Assembly: GCA_026182355.1 (NCBI GenBank)
Contig: JAPFBL010000084.1
Coordinates: 11,330,001-11,394,000, forward strand
Length of the DNA stretch: 64,000 nucleotides
From: Hermatobates lingyangjiaoensis
Taxonomy: Eukaryota; Arthropoda; Insecta; Hemiptera; Hermatobatidae
Direction of reading: 5' to 3'
The notes under the pieces are model-generated. The model searched no databases and was not told where the DNA came from. It saw only the letters and a list, made by a program, of their open reading frames with translations. Every line of letters begins with the position of its first letter. Position 1 is the first letter of the stretch. A program made the translations under genes and the position numbers. Below are positions 1 through 13,000 of this stretch, in pieces.

Positions 1-277
1 CTTCACATTTATAATTAAGGGTATTTTTTAGGCACAGATCCATGAATTAAAATATTAATAAATTAATCTTTGAAGATATATCTAGAAAGTATCAACACAT
101 TCATTTTTAATCAATAGTTATGTTAAAAGCATTGACTAAAGAGCGGTCATGATTTACTTTTACCAGTGAATGGTGTTACTATCCTCATATGTCGAAAGAG
201 TGTTTCGAGCCTTAAGTCGAATTAACACATTATATATAAACAATGCTACATGAACACACTGTCTTCTCTGCCTCAAA

Positions 278-600
278 TTTGTTATATATATATTGATAAA
301 ATTATCGACCGTGGAATAGAAACAAAACAAGTTTATCGGGGCTCGGTCAGTTCTTCAGGTTCAAATTAAACTCTCATTACCAATGTTTCGGTCTTTATTT
401 AAAACCTTTTTCATAGGCCTACAAAACAGAGGAAATATAAGAAATAATTCAATCATTCAAAAACCAAGCATACATAGAAGTGCAATTAGTTACAATTAAG
501 AAACTACAATAGAAATTTTGACAATAGGTTACTGAGAAAACTTACAGAAGTATAAATTTTGAAACAGAAAAACTAAATATTATATTACTTATTTTTCTTT
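278..600 (-). mobile_element. F4 PLE terminal repeat
   Basis: Begins after a short TA tract. Contains GGCTCGGTCAGTTCTTCAGG and the CATTGCCAACGTTTCGG-like segment shared with 23160-23340 and, inverted, with 60545-60700. The 541-600 end matches the complement of 60545-60605, so the 60.6-kb copy is an internally deleted version. Confidence 0.78.
379..419 (-). ncRNA. Hammerhead-like motif, F4, imperfect core
   Basis: Reverse strand: GCC, TATGAAAAA in place of CTGATGA, helix II GGT/ACC, GAAA, CATT, GGT. Helix I GCC/GGT and helix II fit, but the first core block is not a match. Reads as a decayed or variant hammerhead. Confidence 0.45.
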
Positions 601-1612
601 ACATTATTTTTCTTTGTAAAATAATTAATATGATAATTAATTATCATGAATGGTAATAATTACTATCTTTTTAGTAACATTAAAAAGAATCAATTAATTA
701 ATTAGAAAAAGAATTTATTTACAATAATACAAAGTGTCTCTATCGTAGCTTTTTTCAAGTTCATTGTAAATTACACAAACATACGTCAAACCATATTATC
801 CATTGAAATATTAAACATGTTATTAAGAAGGATAACAGATAAATAACATTTTATATAGACGAACGGAAGGAAATATTAGAGTGTTTATTCAGAGTTTGGC
901 TATAGTTTGATCGTAAGAGGTAAGTTATGCAGGGTGCTTAATGAGAGTAAGCAAGGTAGCCTGGAGTGACCAAGAGCAGTATGTCAAGAAGTCTAATGGT
1001 AGAGTTGAGCTGTAGCGAGTCAGTCGGCATGTGCAGCACGGTCGTAACTCAGTATTAATAAAACACTACTCTGAATAGCAAGCAGACTCGAATGAAAAAC
1101 AGTCGTAAAGGTAATTGAGATCCTTAAATGAAATACCAGCTCAGTGCCGTGTCACTGACGAGTAGACCTGTAATCACCATTAACACCTATTCCACAACTG
1201 TGCTCCTAATTATAAAAGAATCATCTATCTGCCACACATTACTATATCTTACATCCCTTGTAACAATAATTAAACTAAAATTCTCTTTCATTCGTTTTTT
1301 ATTATTTAAAAACCTTATTATCTTTACTTTTTCTAGTAATTTTTTGTCCATCACTCACGCACAAAATTCTCTTAAAATTTCATAAAACCAAAAATCACTT
1401 TTCTTCAGTGAAATTTGATTGAAATGCATAATAATATGTTAAAAAATCAGAATAATATCAAATTAAACAAAAAACTTGACCAAAACTTTAAAAAAACAAT
1501 TGAGTTGTAGATTAGGGATATCTAATTACTTTGAATAATAATAAGTAGAGTAGTATTCACATATTATTCACCAACAACCATGACGATAAGTTAGTTTAAC
1601 TTTATTAATGAA
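601..1612. other. AT-rich DNA, nothing recognised
   Basis: No repeat match or coding signal beyond chance. The 890-1100 part is more mixed in composition. Confidence 0.5.
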
Positions 1613-2775
1613 CTAGCAAACGTACCCGTCTTTGACGGAATCAAAAATTCTATTATACTTGGTATTCCAAAATATCAATTATAGTATTATACTAATACTA
1701 TAATTGGAAATTATAGAATAGTAGAAAATACCATTATTAGTATAGTGTTAAACAAATGCCTCTGTACACCACATTAGCTGTCTGTCCTTCAGGTTCACGG
1801 AAGAACAGACAGTTGGAACCTCTGACTGTTTGAACCTCAGAACTTTGAGCAAGTAAACTATAGTTGACCATGTGAGAAGAACTTGGTCTCGCTAACTTGA
1901 ATAGTTACTCTGAAATAGACTCTGACAGGACTTTGCAATCATTTCAACGGAAACAGACAGTGGCTCGGAATCAATGGTATGGGTGGTATACACACAGACT
2001 CCACATTCCACACCCAGTCATGATGGCCGCCTCTACAGCACATCTGTGCAGAGCACAAACTCCGAGTTGCACATTTCCCGGGGCACTCAAGTTACGTAAC
2101 ATGAAATTTGTTACTGATACTAAGTCACAGCATGATGATGCTCCTACTTCAAGTTTTTACTCATGAACAGGCAGTCCAAGAGCAGTCACGGAGTCAAGAA
2201 ATTCAGTTAGATAATAAACTACTTCCTATTACTAATCACTCTCTTTACTGACTTTTAAGTTCTATCTTCTGGTTGATATAGTGTAAGAACATGTTTGCTG
2301 ATTTTTCCTGCCTGTTCATTAGTAAGGCTTGAGCATTGCTCGTTCACAAAGCCATTTATTCTGAATAGATAGTACATCTTGAACTCTGGGAAACACCTTG
2401 TCAATAAGCTCAAATAAGCATAATATTCATATATTAGCATTTTACTATAAGCAAATATTCATGTACGCAAATGAAATTAAAGTCAACTAACAATACCTAA
2501 TTGCTACACCTGTATATTTTCAAAATAAACATGTGTGTGTAGTTAGCCAAACACGACTTAATAGTTCTTAACTTCGCTGCATCATTGGATATTCCATCCA
2601 TCCAAAGATTAGATTTTAAGTTAGACATACACAAATCTACAATCAAAGTTTCAGTTTTATATGTCTTATGGTGGCAATATTTTGTGGACAAACCGACAGA
2701 CAGAAATTATTCTAAGGGTACATGTGGCTACTCTAAAGTATGAAACGTAAAGAAAACTTGAAATGAGTTAGTTTA
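1613..2775. repeat. REP-A interspersed repeat, copy 1
   Basis: Begins TAGCAAACGTACCCGTCTTT and ends near AACGTAAAGAAAACTTGAAA. Shared with 3185-4535 and 49653-51048. Contains small ORFs that are not conserved in frame between copies. Shorter than copies 2 and 3 because a segment near 2690 is deleted. Class not recognised. Confidence 0.85.
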
Positions 2776-2784
2776 AATTAACGT

Positions 2785-3165
2785 GATCCCAGTCAATAGC
2801 CAGCACGCAAGCCACTGGGCTACTCTGGTTTCATACCTTACTTTATTACCAGTGTTTATCATACGCAAATATTAAATTAAAAAAAAAATGTTTTTATTGT
2901 GTTTATTTATAATTTATAACATTTGCACTACTGTCATCGGCAAGCAAGCAAGCTACTGGTTACCCTGGCTAGATCCCTTTACTTTATTACCATTTTTTAT
3001 ATTGTTCAAATTTTAAATTCAAAAAATATTTGTTTGTTACATTTATTTATAATACATTTGCACTACTGTCATCGTCGATCACGCAAGCCACTGGGCTACT
3101 CTGGTCTCATACCTTACATTATTACCAGTGTTTTTATTAAGCAAATATTAAATTAAAAAAAAGTT
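2785..3165. repeat. Tandem repeat, about 135-138 bp x 2.7
   Basis: Units begin near 2805, 2942 and 3081 with GCAAGCCACTGGGCTACTCT or a variant; TTTGCACTACTGTCATCG recurs at 2922 and 3057. Lies exactly between REP-A copies 1 and 2. Confidence 0.85.
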
Positions 3166-3184
3166 TACAGTTATATATAATACA

Positions 3185-4535
3185 TAGCAAACGTACCCGT
3201 CTTTGTCGGAATCAAAAGTTCCGTCAATTTTGGTATTCCAAAATGTCATTAGAAACTATAGAACAGTAGAAAATACCATTATTAGTACAGTGTTAAACAA
3301 ATGCCTCTGTATACACTACATTAGCTGTCTGTCCTTCAGGTTCATGGAAGAGCAAACAGTTGAAACCTCTGACCCTTGAGCAAGTAAACTACAGTTAACC
3401 ATGTGAGAAAAACTTGGTGTCGCTAACTTGAATTCCTGCGTTAGATAAAGTCTCCCTTTGCGACTTAGTTAACGTCATTACGAAATAGACTCTGACGGGA
3501 CTTTGCAATCATTTCAACGGAAACAGACAGTGGCTCATAATCAGTGGTATGTGTGGTATACACACAGACTCCCCAATACCACATCCAGTCATTATGTCCG
3601 CCTCTATGGCATATCTGTGTAGAGCACGAACTCAGAGTCGTGTCCCGTTGCACAGTTTTGGGGCACTCATGTTTCGTAACATGAAATTTGTTACTGCTAC
3701 TAAATTGCAGCATGATTGGTTCTCCTACTTTAAGTTTTTACTCATGAGCAGGCAGTCCAGGAGAAATAAATTCAGAGTCAAGAAATTCAATTAGATAATG
3801 AACTGCTTCTTCATCACTAATCCAATCTCTTTACTGACTTGTAAGTTCTTTCCTCAGTATGATATAGCGTAAGAACTTGTTTGTTGATTTCTCCTGCCTG
3901 TTCATATTAAGAGTTGAGAATTGCCCGTTTACAAAACTATTTATTCGTAATAGATAGTACATCCTCAACTCTGGGAAACACCTTTTCAAAGATGTCAAAT
4001 ACGCAATATATTCATATGCTCCAATGAAATTAAAATCAACTAACAATACCTACTTGCCACACCTGTGTATTTTCAAAACAAACTTGTCTGTGAAGTTTGT
4101 ACTTCGTTTCTGTACTGAATTATGAATCTATTTAGAGCCCGTATTTTAAGTTAGGCACACACAAATCCAGTGTCAAAGTTCCAGCTCGCCAGGTCTTATG
4201 GAGGCTGAGTTTACTTGTAACAAACGTTTTTGCTTTAAACGTCCATAACTTCACTTCTACGTTGAATTTCCAATCAATTCAGAGCCTATATTTTAAGTTA
4301 GACCTACACAAATTTACTGTAAAAGTTTCAGCTTTATATATCTTATGGTAGCTGAGTTTACTGGTGACAAAGTTTTGCGGACAAACAGACAAACCGACAG
4401 ACAAACCGACAAACCGACAGAAATTTTTCTAAGGGTAGATTCGGTTTCTCCAATGTATGAAACGTAAAGAAAACTTGAAATGAGTCAGTTCTAAGCAATG
4501 TACAGACAAAATCATTATTTTATTTATATAGATGA
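3185..4535. repeat. REP-A interspersed repeat, copy 2
   Basis: Same start as copy 1. The 3' part holds a 12-bp array ACAAACCGACAG at 4380-4425, then the common end ACAGACAAAATCATTATTTT at about 4502-4521. Copy 3 ends at the same point, so about 4530 is a true element boundary. Confidence 0.85.
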
Positions 4536-4734
4536 AAGATTTCAAATGTTGTACAAAGATGGAAAAAAAGCTTGGTGGGACCTAGTCTCCAGTGAGGGCT
4601 ATCCCAGTATGAGAAAAGCCACCAATAAAGGACTCATTCATACATCTATCTTCATTCATTTCAAACAATATGAGTTACAGCCCAACTGTATAAATCCAAA
4701 CTACAAATCAAGTTCAATGCACCAGATATTTTAG
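4536..4734 (+). other. Unrecognised short ORF segment after REP-A
   Basis: The frame opening at 4498 inside the REP-A end continues for about 66 codons outside it (K-D-G-K-K-A-W-W-D-L and E-G-Y-P-S-M within). The composition is less repetitive than other small ORFs here. I do not recognise a family and see no splice context that convinces me. It may be chance or an old element. Confidence 0.2.
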
Positions 4735-5439
4735 TTATACGAAAATACTATTTAAATCATTTTTAAACTATATACAGAATTAAACTGCAAGTCATAAAAC
4801 AAAAGTTTATTTGCTAACTATATTTTATTATTTATTATAAAATTGTTCATAAAATTCTATTTACATACTTTATAAATAATTAAAAGTATGAAATTGTAAA
4901 AAATTTCAAAAATAGTTTTTTAAAGAATTTTATGCAATTAAATTTACTTCAAGTTTTTCAAAATGAGAGATGTTGTGATACATAGTTTCCATAATCTGTA
5001 TCATATAATTTGCAGTAGATATACAGAATTCTTAGTTCATTCAGAAATCAAAACATGTTTTCTATGTCTTTTATTAACTCCACAATATTAATAGGTAACT
5101 TGGTTTGGTAAGCCAAATGGAAATTGCTCTCATAACTTGGAAATCAACAAATTTAAAAAGATAATGTTTGGAACACTCTTTTCAATGTAGAACTTAGAAG
5201 AACACCGGGATCTTAAATGACAGCTATTTATTTTGATGATGAGTGAATGGCAGTAGTGAATCTTTTAGCACGAAGAGTAATCAAGTTGCAATGCCATGCA
5301 GTCGTATAGTCTGTCGTAAAAGAATTGAAGTATGCTTTAAAGTATCCTTTCTTTCTCTAGGATCTTTTTTATATTTTTGAAAAGATTTTCGAGTGTAGTG
5401 GTTTCAAAATTTCCCTCCTTTATGTTACCTTTCAAAATG

Positions 5440-5605
5440 AAATCGATTCAAATTACCCCTACGAGGTAACTTAAAGACGATTTCATATTACCCCTACGAG
5501 GTAACTTAAAGTCGATTTCATATTACCCCTACGAGGTAACTTAAAGTCGATTTCTTATTACCCCTATGAGGTAACTTAAAGAGGATTTCATATTACCCAT
5601 CCAGT
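5440..5605. repeat. 35-bp tandem repeat with hairpin unit, about 4.5 copies
   Basis: ATTACCCCTACGAGGTAACT starts at 5452, 5487, 5522 and 5557, with a decayed unit at 5592: period exactly 35. Each unit contains TTACC-CCTACGA-GGTAA, a 5-bp stem with 7-base loop. A purine-rich tract follows (5634-5800). Confidence 0.93.
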
Positions 5606-5805
5606 GTGAAATCCTGAATTTGAGAAACGCAATCTTATGGAGGAGGAGGTAAGAGGGAGATAGGTGGAGATAGAAATAACAATAAAGAGAGAGTGTGAAT
5701 GAGAGGGAGGATGAATGAAATAAGTAAAGGTGATATTGAAGGATGAAGTGAGGGAGTGAACAAGAAAATGACTAGAGAGGATGAGAAAGCAGTGAAGGGA
5801 TAAAG

Positions 5806-7199
5806 AATCTTTTGCACATAAGAATTCAATTTTATATTAATCTCTTATAATTACTGTATTATTATTCAGTTTAAACTATGTTTTCAAAAACTGTTTCCAC
5901 AAAATTTCGATAAATTTCTCAATTTGTTTTCTTGGTCAAAGATTTTTTCCTTCTTCTTTTTTATAGACGAAATAAATAATTTTCATGCACAGTTTAATTT
6001 TTACCATATATTGTAGTAATGTAAGTAAGAAATTAAAGAATTATTGACAACTATTATACTTTCTTTTATTTATTTATTTTAATATTATTTAAAATACTTT
6101 TTTAAGAAAGGACTTTTTCTAATTTCATGAGTACATGGAACAGACTACTTGAGTTATAATGAATGGTGATGCAATTCTACTGTATGAACAGAATCAGTTT
6201 GAAATCACAGGGATTTTATCAATCTAGAGTAAATAAAAATTAGGGACACTTGATTCTAGTGCTAATGGTACAGAAGACTCGTATAAATGAGGTAGGAGGT
6301 TAGCGGAGCCCAGCTGGCTGACTGCCGAATCAGGGACCTGTGATTACCTCCAATTTACCCATAGCCTATTTATAATTAGAACATCCCCACACCTGCTTCC
6401 CAAATCATACTTACACTACCTTTTACAACTCATCCTTCGACTATTTGATTTCCAGCTTCATTCCTAACAACAATCCGAAATGATTCATTACTAGAAATGA
6501 CTTGGACGAACCCTATGTTCATCACCAATTACTTCACAAGTTTTTTTCAGAATAATTTCAAACTTTTCATAACCTCAAACATGTGAAACTATTAGAAATG
6601 AATTTAATAATAGAAATACAATAAGGGTAACTTAGACCAGTGACCTTTGACGGATAAAATATTTTTTCATGGACCTTAAGGATGACGTGAACAGTTGATT
6701 TGACCAGTATGAAAATAATATATTGAATGAAAGGCAAAAAAATGTGCCGTTTTGGCTGCTTTCCGGAGACCCGCATGAAAACAAATATTACAGCAGGAAA
6801 AAAACACTCACCATATTTAGCTGGCTTTTAGGCTTCCTTTTAGCTGTAACATGTTTGTCAAAAACACCACAAAGTGGCCATATTTCAAAATAAAACATGT
6901 TAGAGTCACTACTAATGAATAAAAGGAAAATGTTATGTGAAATGGTAACTGTCTGAGTTCAGTGTGTGGCCTGGAATGGAAAAGACGAGACTGTCGATCG
7001 TCAAGACTGTCAGTGTTCCTGACCTACTCATCTAGCCCATTCCACCAGACAGATATTTATTCAAAATCATACATATTTTAATCCTCAAGTATCTCTATTA
7101 CCCATTTAAGTTAACATTGGTCAATGTAAAGGCATTAATGAATGCAAGGCAAAGCATTATTAAGTATGCGATTAAAATTATTTTTGTGAATTTATTAAA
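5806..7199. other. AT-rich DNA, nothing recognised
   Basis: Only small ORFs in varying frames and no repeat match found. Confidence 0.5.
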
Positions 7200-7320
7200 T
7201 AATAAACTAAGTCAGTTGGGTTTTTGACTCTGACGAAGATCGCTTGTTACAGTTGAAAGATCTTGGTCTTGTTCTCCCATTTTATATTGTGGTTTGATCA
7301 TTGATTTTTGTGAAATCTTT
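7200..7320 (+). mobile_element. F1 PLE terminal repeat, diverged
   Basis: Matches the F1 terminal repeat from the GTTGGGTTTTTGAC stretch through the shared TTGTGGTTTGATCATTGAT end. Single copy here without an inverted partner; next to a short TA tract at 7326-7340. Confidence 0.8.
7217..7279 (+). ncRNA. Hammerhead ribozyme motif, F1, diverged
   Basis: CTGACGA at 7230-7236 and GAAA at 7255-7258 intact; outer helix I TGGG/CCCA kept; inner helix I has a G-U wobble at the cleavage-side pair; helix II has lost pairing (ATCG against CAGT). AGATCT helix III kept. Activity doubtful. Confidence 0.7.
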
Positions 7321-7362
7321 ATAAATATATATATATATAATTGGAATGGTATTATAGTGATT

Positions 7363-7368
<6 letters not shown>

Positions 7369-7454
<86 letters not shown>
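7369..7454. repeat. (TA)n followed by (GA)n microsatellites
   Basis: TA run to 7398, then GA run with one CA interruption to about 7454. ORFs of repeated Arg-Glu arise here and are not genes. Confidence 0.95.
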
Positions 7455-7457
<3 letters not shown>

Positions 7458-7530
7458 CCGCAGCTGCTCGCAGAAGTACTTCTACCTGATGACGACGACT
7501 GTCGAAATATAGTAGTGAGTCTTGTATTCC
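7440..7530 (+). mobile_element. F3 PLE terminal repeat fragment
   Basis: Shares the CAGCTGCTCGCAGAAGTACT stretch and hammerhead with the copy at 14450-14520 on the opposite strand. Preceded by (TA)n and (GA)n tracts. Confidence 0.78.
7482..7515 (+). ncRNA. Type I hammerhead ribozyme, F3
   Basis: CTAC 7482-7485, CTGATGA 7486-7492, helix II GAC/GTC with a 4-base loop, GAAA 7504-7507, palindromic helix III ATAT, A at the cleavage site, GTAG 7512-7515. Helix I CTAC/GTAG pairs fully. Confidence 0.85.
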
Positions 7531-8012
7531 TATGTTTAATTTTTTTCTCTTTTTGTCATTGAGTTTCTTTTCTTTTTTCCTCTTTCGTATATTTTGTGTA
7601 TATCTATTTTGTCTTCTTCACTTACTACTAGTTTGTTTTATCCTATTTTATTTTTCTAAATTCTTATTCCTAACTAGTTTCCCATACTTACCCTTTTATT
7701 CAGTCTCTATCTTTTATTTACTAAAACAACCAATGCAAGTTTTTTGTAGTGTATTTATTTTTATTTATTTATTTATTTTTTCTTCTTTTCTCTATCATTA
7801 TTTTTGTTTCTTATAGTTTGTTTTTATCTTATATTGTTTATAATTTTTCACCTACTTATAGTTTTACCCAACCAGTACTGCTTATCTGAGCTTCTGTTTA
7901 TATCTTCTCCTAATTTTATACTTTAAGACCGGGTACGGTTGACAGCACTGGCGGTTGCCGGGTTGGTTACTTGCCGTTGCGCCTACAACGTGCTTGGTCT
8001 CCCATTCTCTTT

Positions 8013-8045
8013 TCTCCTGAAGACGGATTACCCGAAAATTTGAGT
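8013..8045 (+). ncRNA. Type I hammerhead ribozyme, F2
   Basis: TCTC 8013-8016, CTGAAGA 8017-8023, short helix II GG/CC, GAAA 8034-8037, palindromic helix III AATT, then GAGT. Helix I pairs 3 of 4. The surrounding F2 terminal repeat covers about 7925-8100 and ends at a (TA)n tract (8098-8131). Confidence 0.78.
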
Positions 8046-8097
8046 CTGTAAGTGTGTTTCCCTACTTTGTGTGTTGCTCTTTGTTAACCTCGAACTC

Positions 8098-8131
<34 letters not shown>
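8098..8131. repeat. (TA)n microsatellite between F2 and F4 terminal repeats
   Basis: Uninterrupted TA run joining the end of the F2 repeat to an F4 fragment at 8140-8220 (GGACTCGGTCAGTTATTGAG). Confidence 0.9.
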
Positions 8132-8138
<7 letters not shown>

Positions 8139-8789
8139 AGTATTGACTGTGAAGTAGAAAGAATATAAAATGTTGTCAGGACTCGGTCAGTTATTGAGGT
8201 TCAAATAATTAAAATCAACATTATAAAGAACATTCTGCTTAGTTTTTAGAATGTTAAATTTTCTAATGTTAGAGCTAATTTAGTATATTTTTAATCTGTA
8301 TTTGCATAAGGTATTACTGTAACATTTTTACTTATACTGAAAAAAATTAAAGAAAAAGTTGGTACATAAATGAAGTTATTTCAAAAGAACGCGTATTGGG
8401 CACGCAGTTTTCAATATTGTTTATAAACGTACGTCCTTTATTCTAAAATACGTCCAATGTGGTATTCGACTGGTTTCGAAAGGCGTCCATATTCAACAGA
8501 ACTGATTAAATAGGTAAAACATTTTGAACAATCATTCTTTTTACTTAATATAACCTCTGTGACTCTAAGAATACCCATTATTTAAAAAAGTTTTGATAAA
8601 ACTTCTTAAGTGGATACTTTCTGTCACATTCACCACTGGGTTCGTAATTTATTTTTGTTACGTAGAATATACGAGTTCAAAATAATGAAAATTTTTTTGT
8701 TGCAACATTTATTAACAAATTAAAATTAGAAATGTTATGATGTTTTCGAATAAGTGTAAGAACTAAGGAGGCTTGGGCAAAGTGTGAGG

Positions 8790-8960
8790 ATAGCTGAAAG
8801 ATGAAGGATGCTGTAGGTGGCGGTGACGTCAGAACGAGCCACCTCATCAGCCAGACACCTTAATTTTATTGACAAGCCCTAATGGGGTAGGGCTATTAAT
8901 GACCGCAGACGCTACTGGCCTGCCCTTGATAGAAAAAAAACGCCCCATTCTCACATGGCA
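8790..8960. other. G+C-richer island, possible conserved non-coding element
   Basis: Contains GGTGACGTCAGAAC (a CRE-like TGACGTCA) and CTATTAATGACCG within otherwise AT-rich DNA. No repeat match in the window and no ORF of note. Confidence 0.3.
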
Positions 8961-9914
8961 CTGATTTCTGGTTGTACCATGCATCCTTTGTCTTTTGACT
9001 TAAATGCAAACAACGGAAAACATATGCAAGAAATACATTTTGGATAGATACACTAGTCAAAAAGCCTCATATAAGTAATTTACCTTTATTTATATAAAAC
9101 TTCGAAACCAAAAGGCAAGAGTACACTAGCAAAGGGCCACTAACAGAAATATTGAAGTCTTACTTATGCCCATAATTCAAAATACAAAATCGGTGGTCGA
9201 ACAGGACTTATTAAATTATTAAAACTTATTAAAACCAAAATTAACTCAGAAGTGAACATTTACTATTTATTGATATTTCGCACATAACAGCTCTTTAAAC
9301 TTATCGATGGATTAAAATTCAGTCCTGCTTAATCTACCTGAGAACAACGCTCTAGTCCCCTCTAATCTCTATCCTTAGCCTAATAAATTCCGATTGAAAT
9401 ATTGATAATCCTATTTCGTTCTGTTCTGTGTCCCCTTTTAGTTTGTACGTTAGTGTTACGTAATTATAACAGTGCCAGAGCAGTGGTCTACACAACATAT
9501 CGCAATCATTATTCTTTATTTTTTTTTATTCTATCATTTCTCTAAAGAGAACGTGATGTTAAATTAATAGGGAAATGACTATGTTCGCTTTACTTTTGTA
9601 TTACTATGTTTAATCAAAAATTATGCATAATTATTATTCAATTTAAAGCATTCCTTCAACTATGGATATATTCTGATATAAGTATGCTCATAAAAACATT
9701 CTGAGTAAAATATTTGTTACAGACAATTAGGAAGGAACTATAGGACGCAAATCGTTCTTCATGAAATTTCTGATTGTCCCAATTTCAATTAAACAATCCC
9801 TGGTACATTGACCATTTAGCAGAAAAATATAGGAAAATAATTGCGTATGCGTTGCAAGAATTCGATTTAAGCATTTTGATGGAACTGGAAAGTAGCCTAT
9901 ACTTTGCTAAACTA

Positions 9915-10040
9915 GATATCACGTTGTCCCTCGGAGAGAATGTTAAGGAGTCCGTCCCGAGCCTGTGCGCTGTCAGATACTCGTTAAAGATCCTTAAGCT
10001 ACATCCATTTGAGTTAGGCAAAATGTAGGCCAATGCACTG
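9915..10040 (+). mobile_element. SINE fragment (body only)
   Basis: ACGTTGTCCCTCGGAGAGAA through TTTGAGTTAGGCAAAAT matches the SINE body; head and tail missing. The ORFs overlapping it on both strands are incidental. Confidence 0.65.
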
Positions 10041-13000
10041 ATGTCTGATGCACAGAACGTATGTCTGCATTAAACTTGAAGCTCTTTCATCAAAACCTCG
10101 CTACACAAAACTACATTATTTTAAGAGGTCATTTAATAAAACCACAAAGCATAAGTATGATTAATTTGAAATCAATAAAATGAAAGAAATTATAAAATTG
10201 AAAGAAATACCAGTTTTTCAATTGAAACTAAAATTTCCAAGTCAAAAAAGAAGACAGATGAAACAACTCTAAAAATAAAAAATCAAAAGATAATGAAGTA
10301 TAAAAATTCTGAAGGTATGCCCCAGTTACACAAAAGTCTCACTGTGAATGGACTTGAGGAAAGAAAACCAGACGAAGAACTTGCGACTCTACGAGAATTC
10401 ACTTGTTGGACCAACAAGCTACTTATGGATACCACAACCATAAGAATGAAGAAACTGTACGTCACCAAACAGATAGGCAACTGCCAAACTCATGTCGAGA
10501 CGTACTAGGTCCTGAGACATACGTAGAATGTCAATCAAGACTTCTCAAATTTTTCACCTCTCCAACCAATAAATATAAAATCACCTAAAACTGTATAAAT
10601 GCTGTTAAAATTTACATAATAACCATTATTATTTTTGTTTATAAGTCAAAGGCTACATTCAGTTACTCACGAATGTAAAAATATTTTTAAGGTACCGTTT
10701 GAAAGAAAGTTCAATGACATCATTAAGTGTTAAATTTTATTATATATATATATATGCAAATATAATTATAAACTATTTGCATATATATTTATGTAGTTAT
10801 ATTAACATAATTTTCTTCTTAGTTTAAGCATTCATTTTAATACAATTATTTTTATTTCTACAAAGCATACTTTGAATAAACTATCTTGTACTAAGTAGAA
10901 GTACAATACTTCAAATAGCAAAGTGTGTAAAGTTAACAAAATATTCATCCACGATTATGTTAATAATAGTATTAACAACATTATTAACAGAATTTATCCT
11001 TCATTATTTATTGTATGCTTGATTTGAAAGTCTCAGGCATAAGCTTGGTCATTGATACCTTTCAAAGAACTAGTGCAGTCCTCAAACAATCACCGCTATC
11101 CTTTCTTGACGTTTGAAAAAATAAAAAAAATGTTATCAATCTTAACTTTATATGGTTAGGGAAATATACTTAGAGAAGTATCTCACAGATGGTGCTACAT
11201 TTGATTAAACAAACAGTCCAGCAAATATACGGAGTAAACCACTCTAAATGTGTATTTTCAGGTATTGTTTTATGAATAATATAAAATTAGGTAAAACACT
11301 TAGCTAAACATTTTTCCAAATATACTTGTTTTATAATGAATATTTTGGGCTCATAAGGAGCGGAGTTAACTGATGGCAGAAACATTGGGATTATATTTAA
11401 GAAAAGTTGTTTCAGTATTTTATGGAAGAAGTTTAAGAAAAGCAATGTGAAGGTCGGTGATTCATTTGTGGGACGGATCTTGTTTAATTGAGGCTGGTGG
11501 GCCGCAGGTAAGCCCGGCGCCGACGTCCAAATTAGCGGGGGCGGCACGACAGACCTCCGTTTTTTCCGCCACCGCTAACTGCTCGGGCCACAGCACAATC
11601 CAAGCAACTTCTCCCATTATCCCCCAGTCATTTTCTTGGTGCCTCCTTCGACCTTCCTACCTTGACGGTTTAGTCATCTGCAATGAAATCCATAGACCTA
11701 TATGTAACCCAGTTCACGCGTTTTCTCTAAAATTATTTGAAAGAAATAAGCAATTGACGGGTTTTCTTAAAATAATCATTGCTGTTGATTAATTAATAAA
11801 TATGTGATACTGAATAATTTATCAATATCTTGAGAATTAATGTTACAATGCCAAACGCAGACAGAATCTATAGATCAAACTCTTTTCACAAAGTGTGTTT
11901 GAAGCATACATGGTATAATGAACAACAAAACTGAATAAATATTATTCACGTTTATTTCTTTTTAATACATATTAATAGTTTTCATCTTCAGCCCACTTTT
12001 TTGTTTTCAGTAATACATTGATGGATTCTTGTTTTATAAATTAATTTAGGCTGTTTCAATACATCCAATGATTTCTTTTTGAAATCATCAACTCACCTGA
12101 ACTAACAGGGTTTTAACTGAGCCAAAGCGTGTTCCTTTAAGTACTTATTTGAAATACATATTTTAATGCTTAATATTTTGTGTTGAATCAAGAAAACTTA
12201 TAGATATTTAAGTTCACTAACGAAGTTAATAATCAAAAATGCTTTGCATAGTGCACCTGGCAAGTAAACCCGTTACCAAGACGTAAGGAAGAGAACCATT
12301 CCCCATAAGTTCTGGCAATTTTAAAATGACTTCTTCCAGCAAGTTTGCAAAATATTCCTTGAAATAACAATTTCTTATAATTATAAGAAAGTTCTAACAA
12401 ATCTTTGAGAGAAGAGATTTATAAATATGATATCTTTCATCATTGCCTCAGTAAATCGGTCCTCGGTCTGTTTTCTATGTTCAAATCAAACATTCAAAGA
12501 CCTAAGAAAAAAGTTTTTAATCATACCAAAACACAGACATTTTGAACCTAGAAAACTAACTGAGACCTGTTTTATTTTAGTACAGGTAATGAATGTAATA
12601 TAGGAAGGAGGTGTGCACAAAATGTTAAGAGTTATTGTGAAACAATAATTATTACTATTAATATTAATATTATTATTATTATTATGTTCAACAATGAATT
12701 ACTATCAACGTGTAATGAATATCACACATTTATAATAAAATTTTCCATCATTTATGTATAATTAAAATAGAGATAAAGATAAGGAGAGACTCAAGTTTTT
12801 AAGTAGTAAAGGTCTTCGTCAGAGTGTCAAATGCATTTAATGTTTTAGGTTCAAAGAGTTAACATACAATTTTGTTACAGAAACTATGCAAATTAGATTT
12901 AAGATACTTAGCAGGTAATTGAAAACTGATTTTTTTTTAAAATTCATTTTGAAAATAACAGAAATATTGTTCTTCATTACTCTATTGTTCTTATAGAGTA

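Noticed and set aside
1897..2166. ORFs within REP-A (also near 3549, 3465, 49960 and 50012)
   Set aside because: Frames differ between copies by indels and no domain is recognisable, so a protein role is not supported.
5440..5605. CRISPR-like array (35-bp direct repeats)
   Set aside because: Units are head-to-tail with no unique spacers, and the window is eukaryotic.
7294..7512. ORFs with runs of Tyr-Ile and Arg-Glu
   Set aside because: They translate the (TA)n and (GA)n microsatellites directly.
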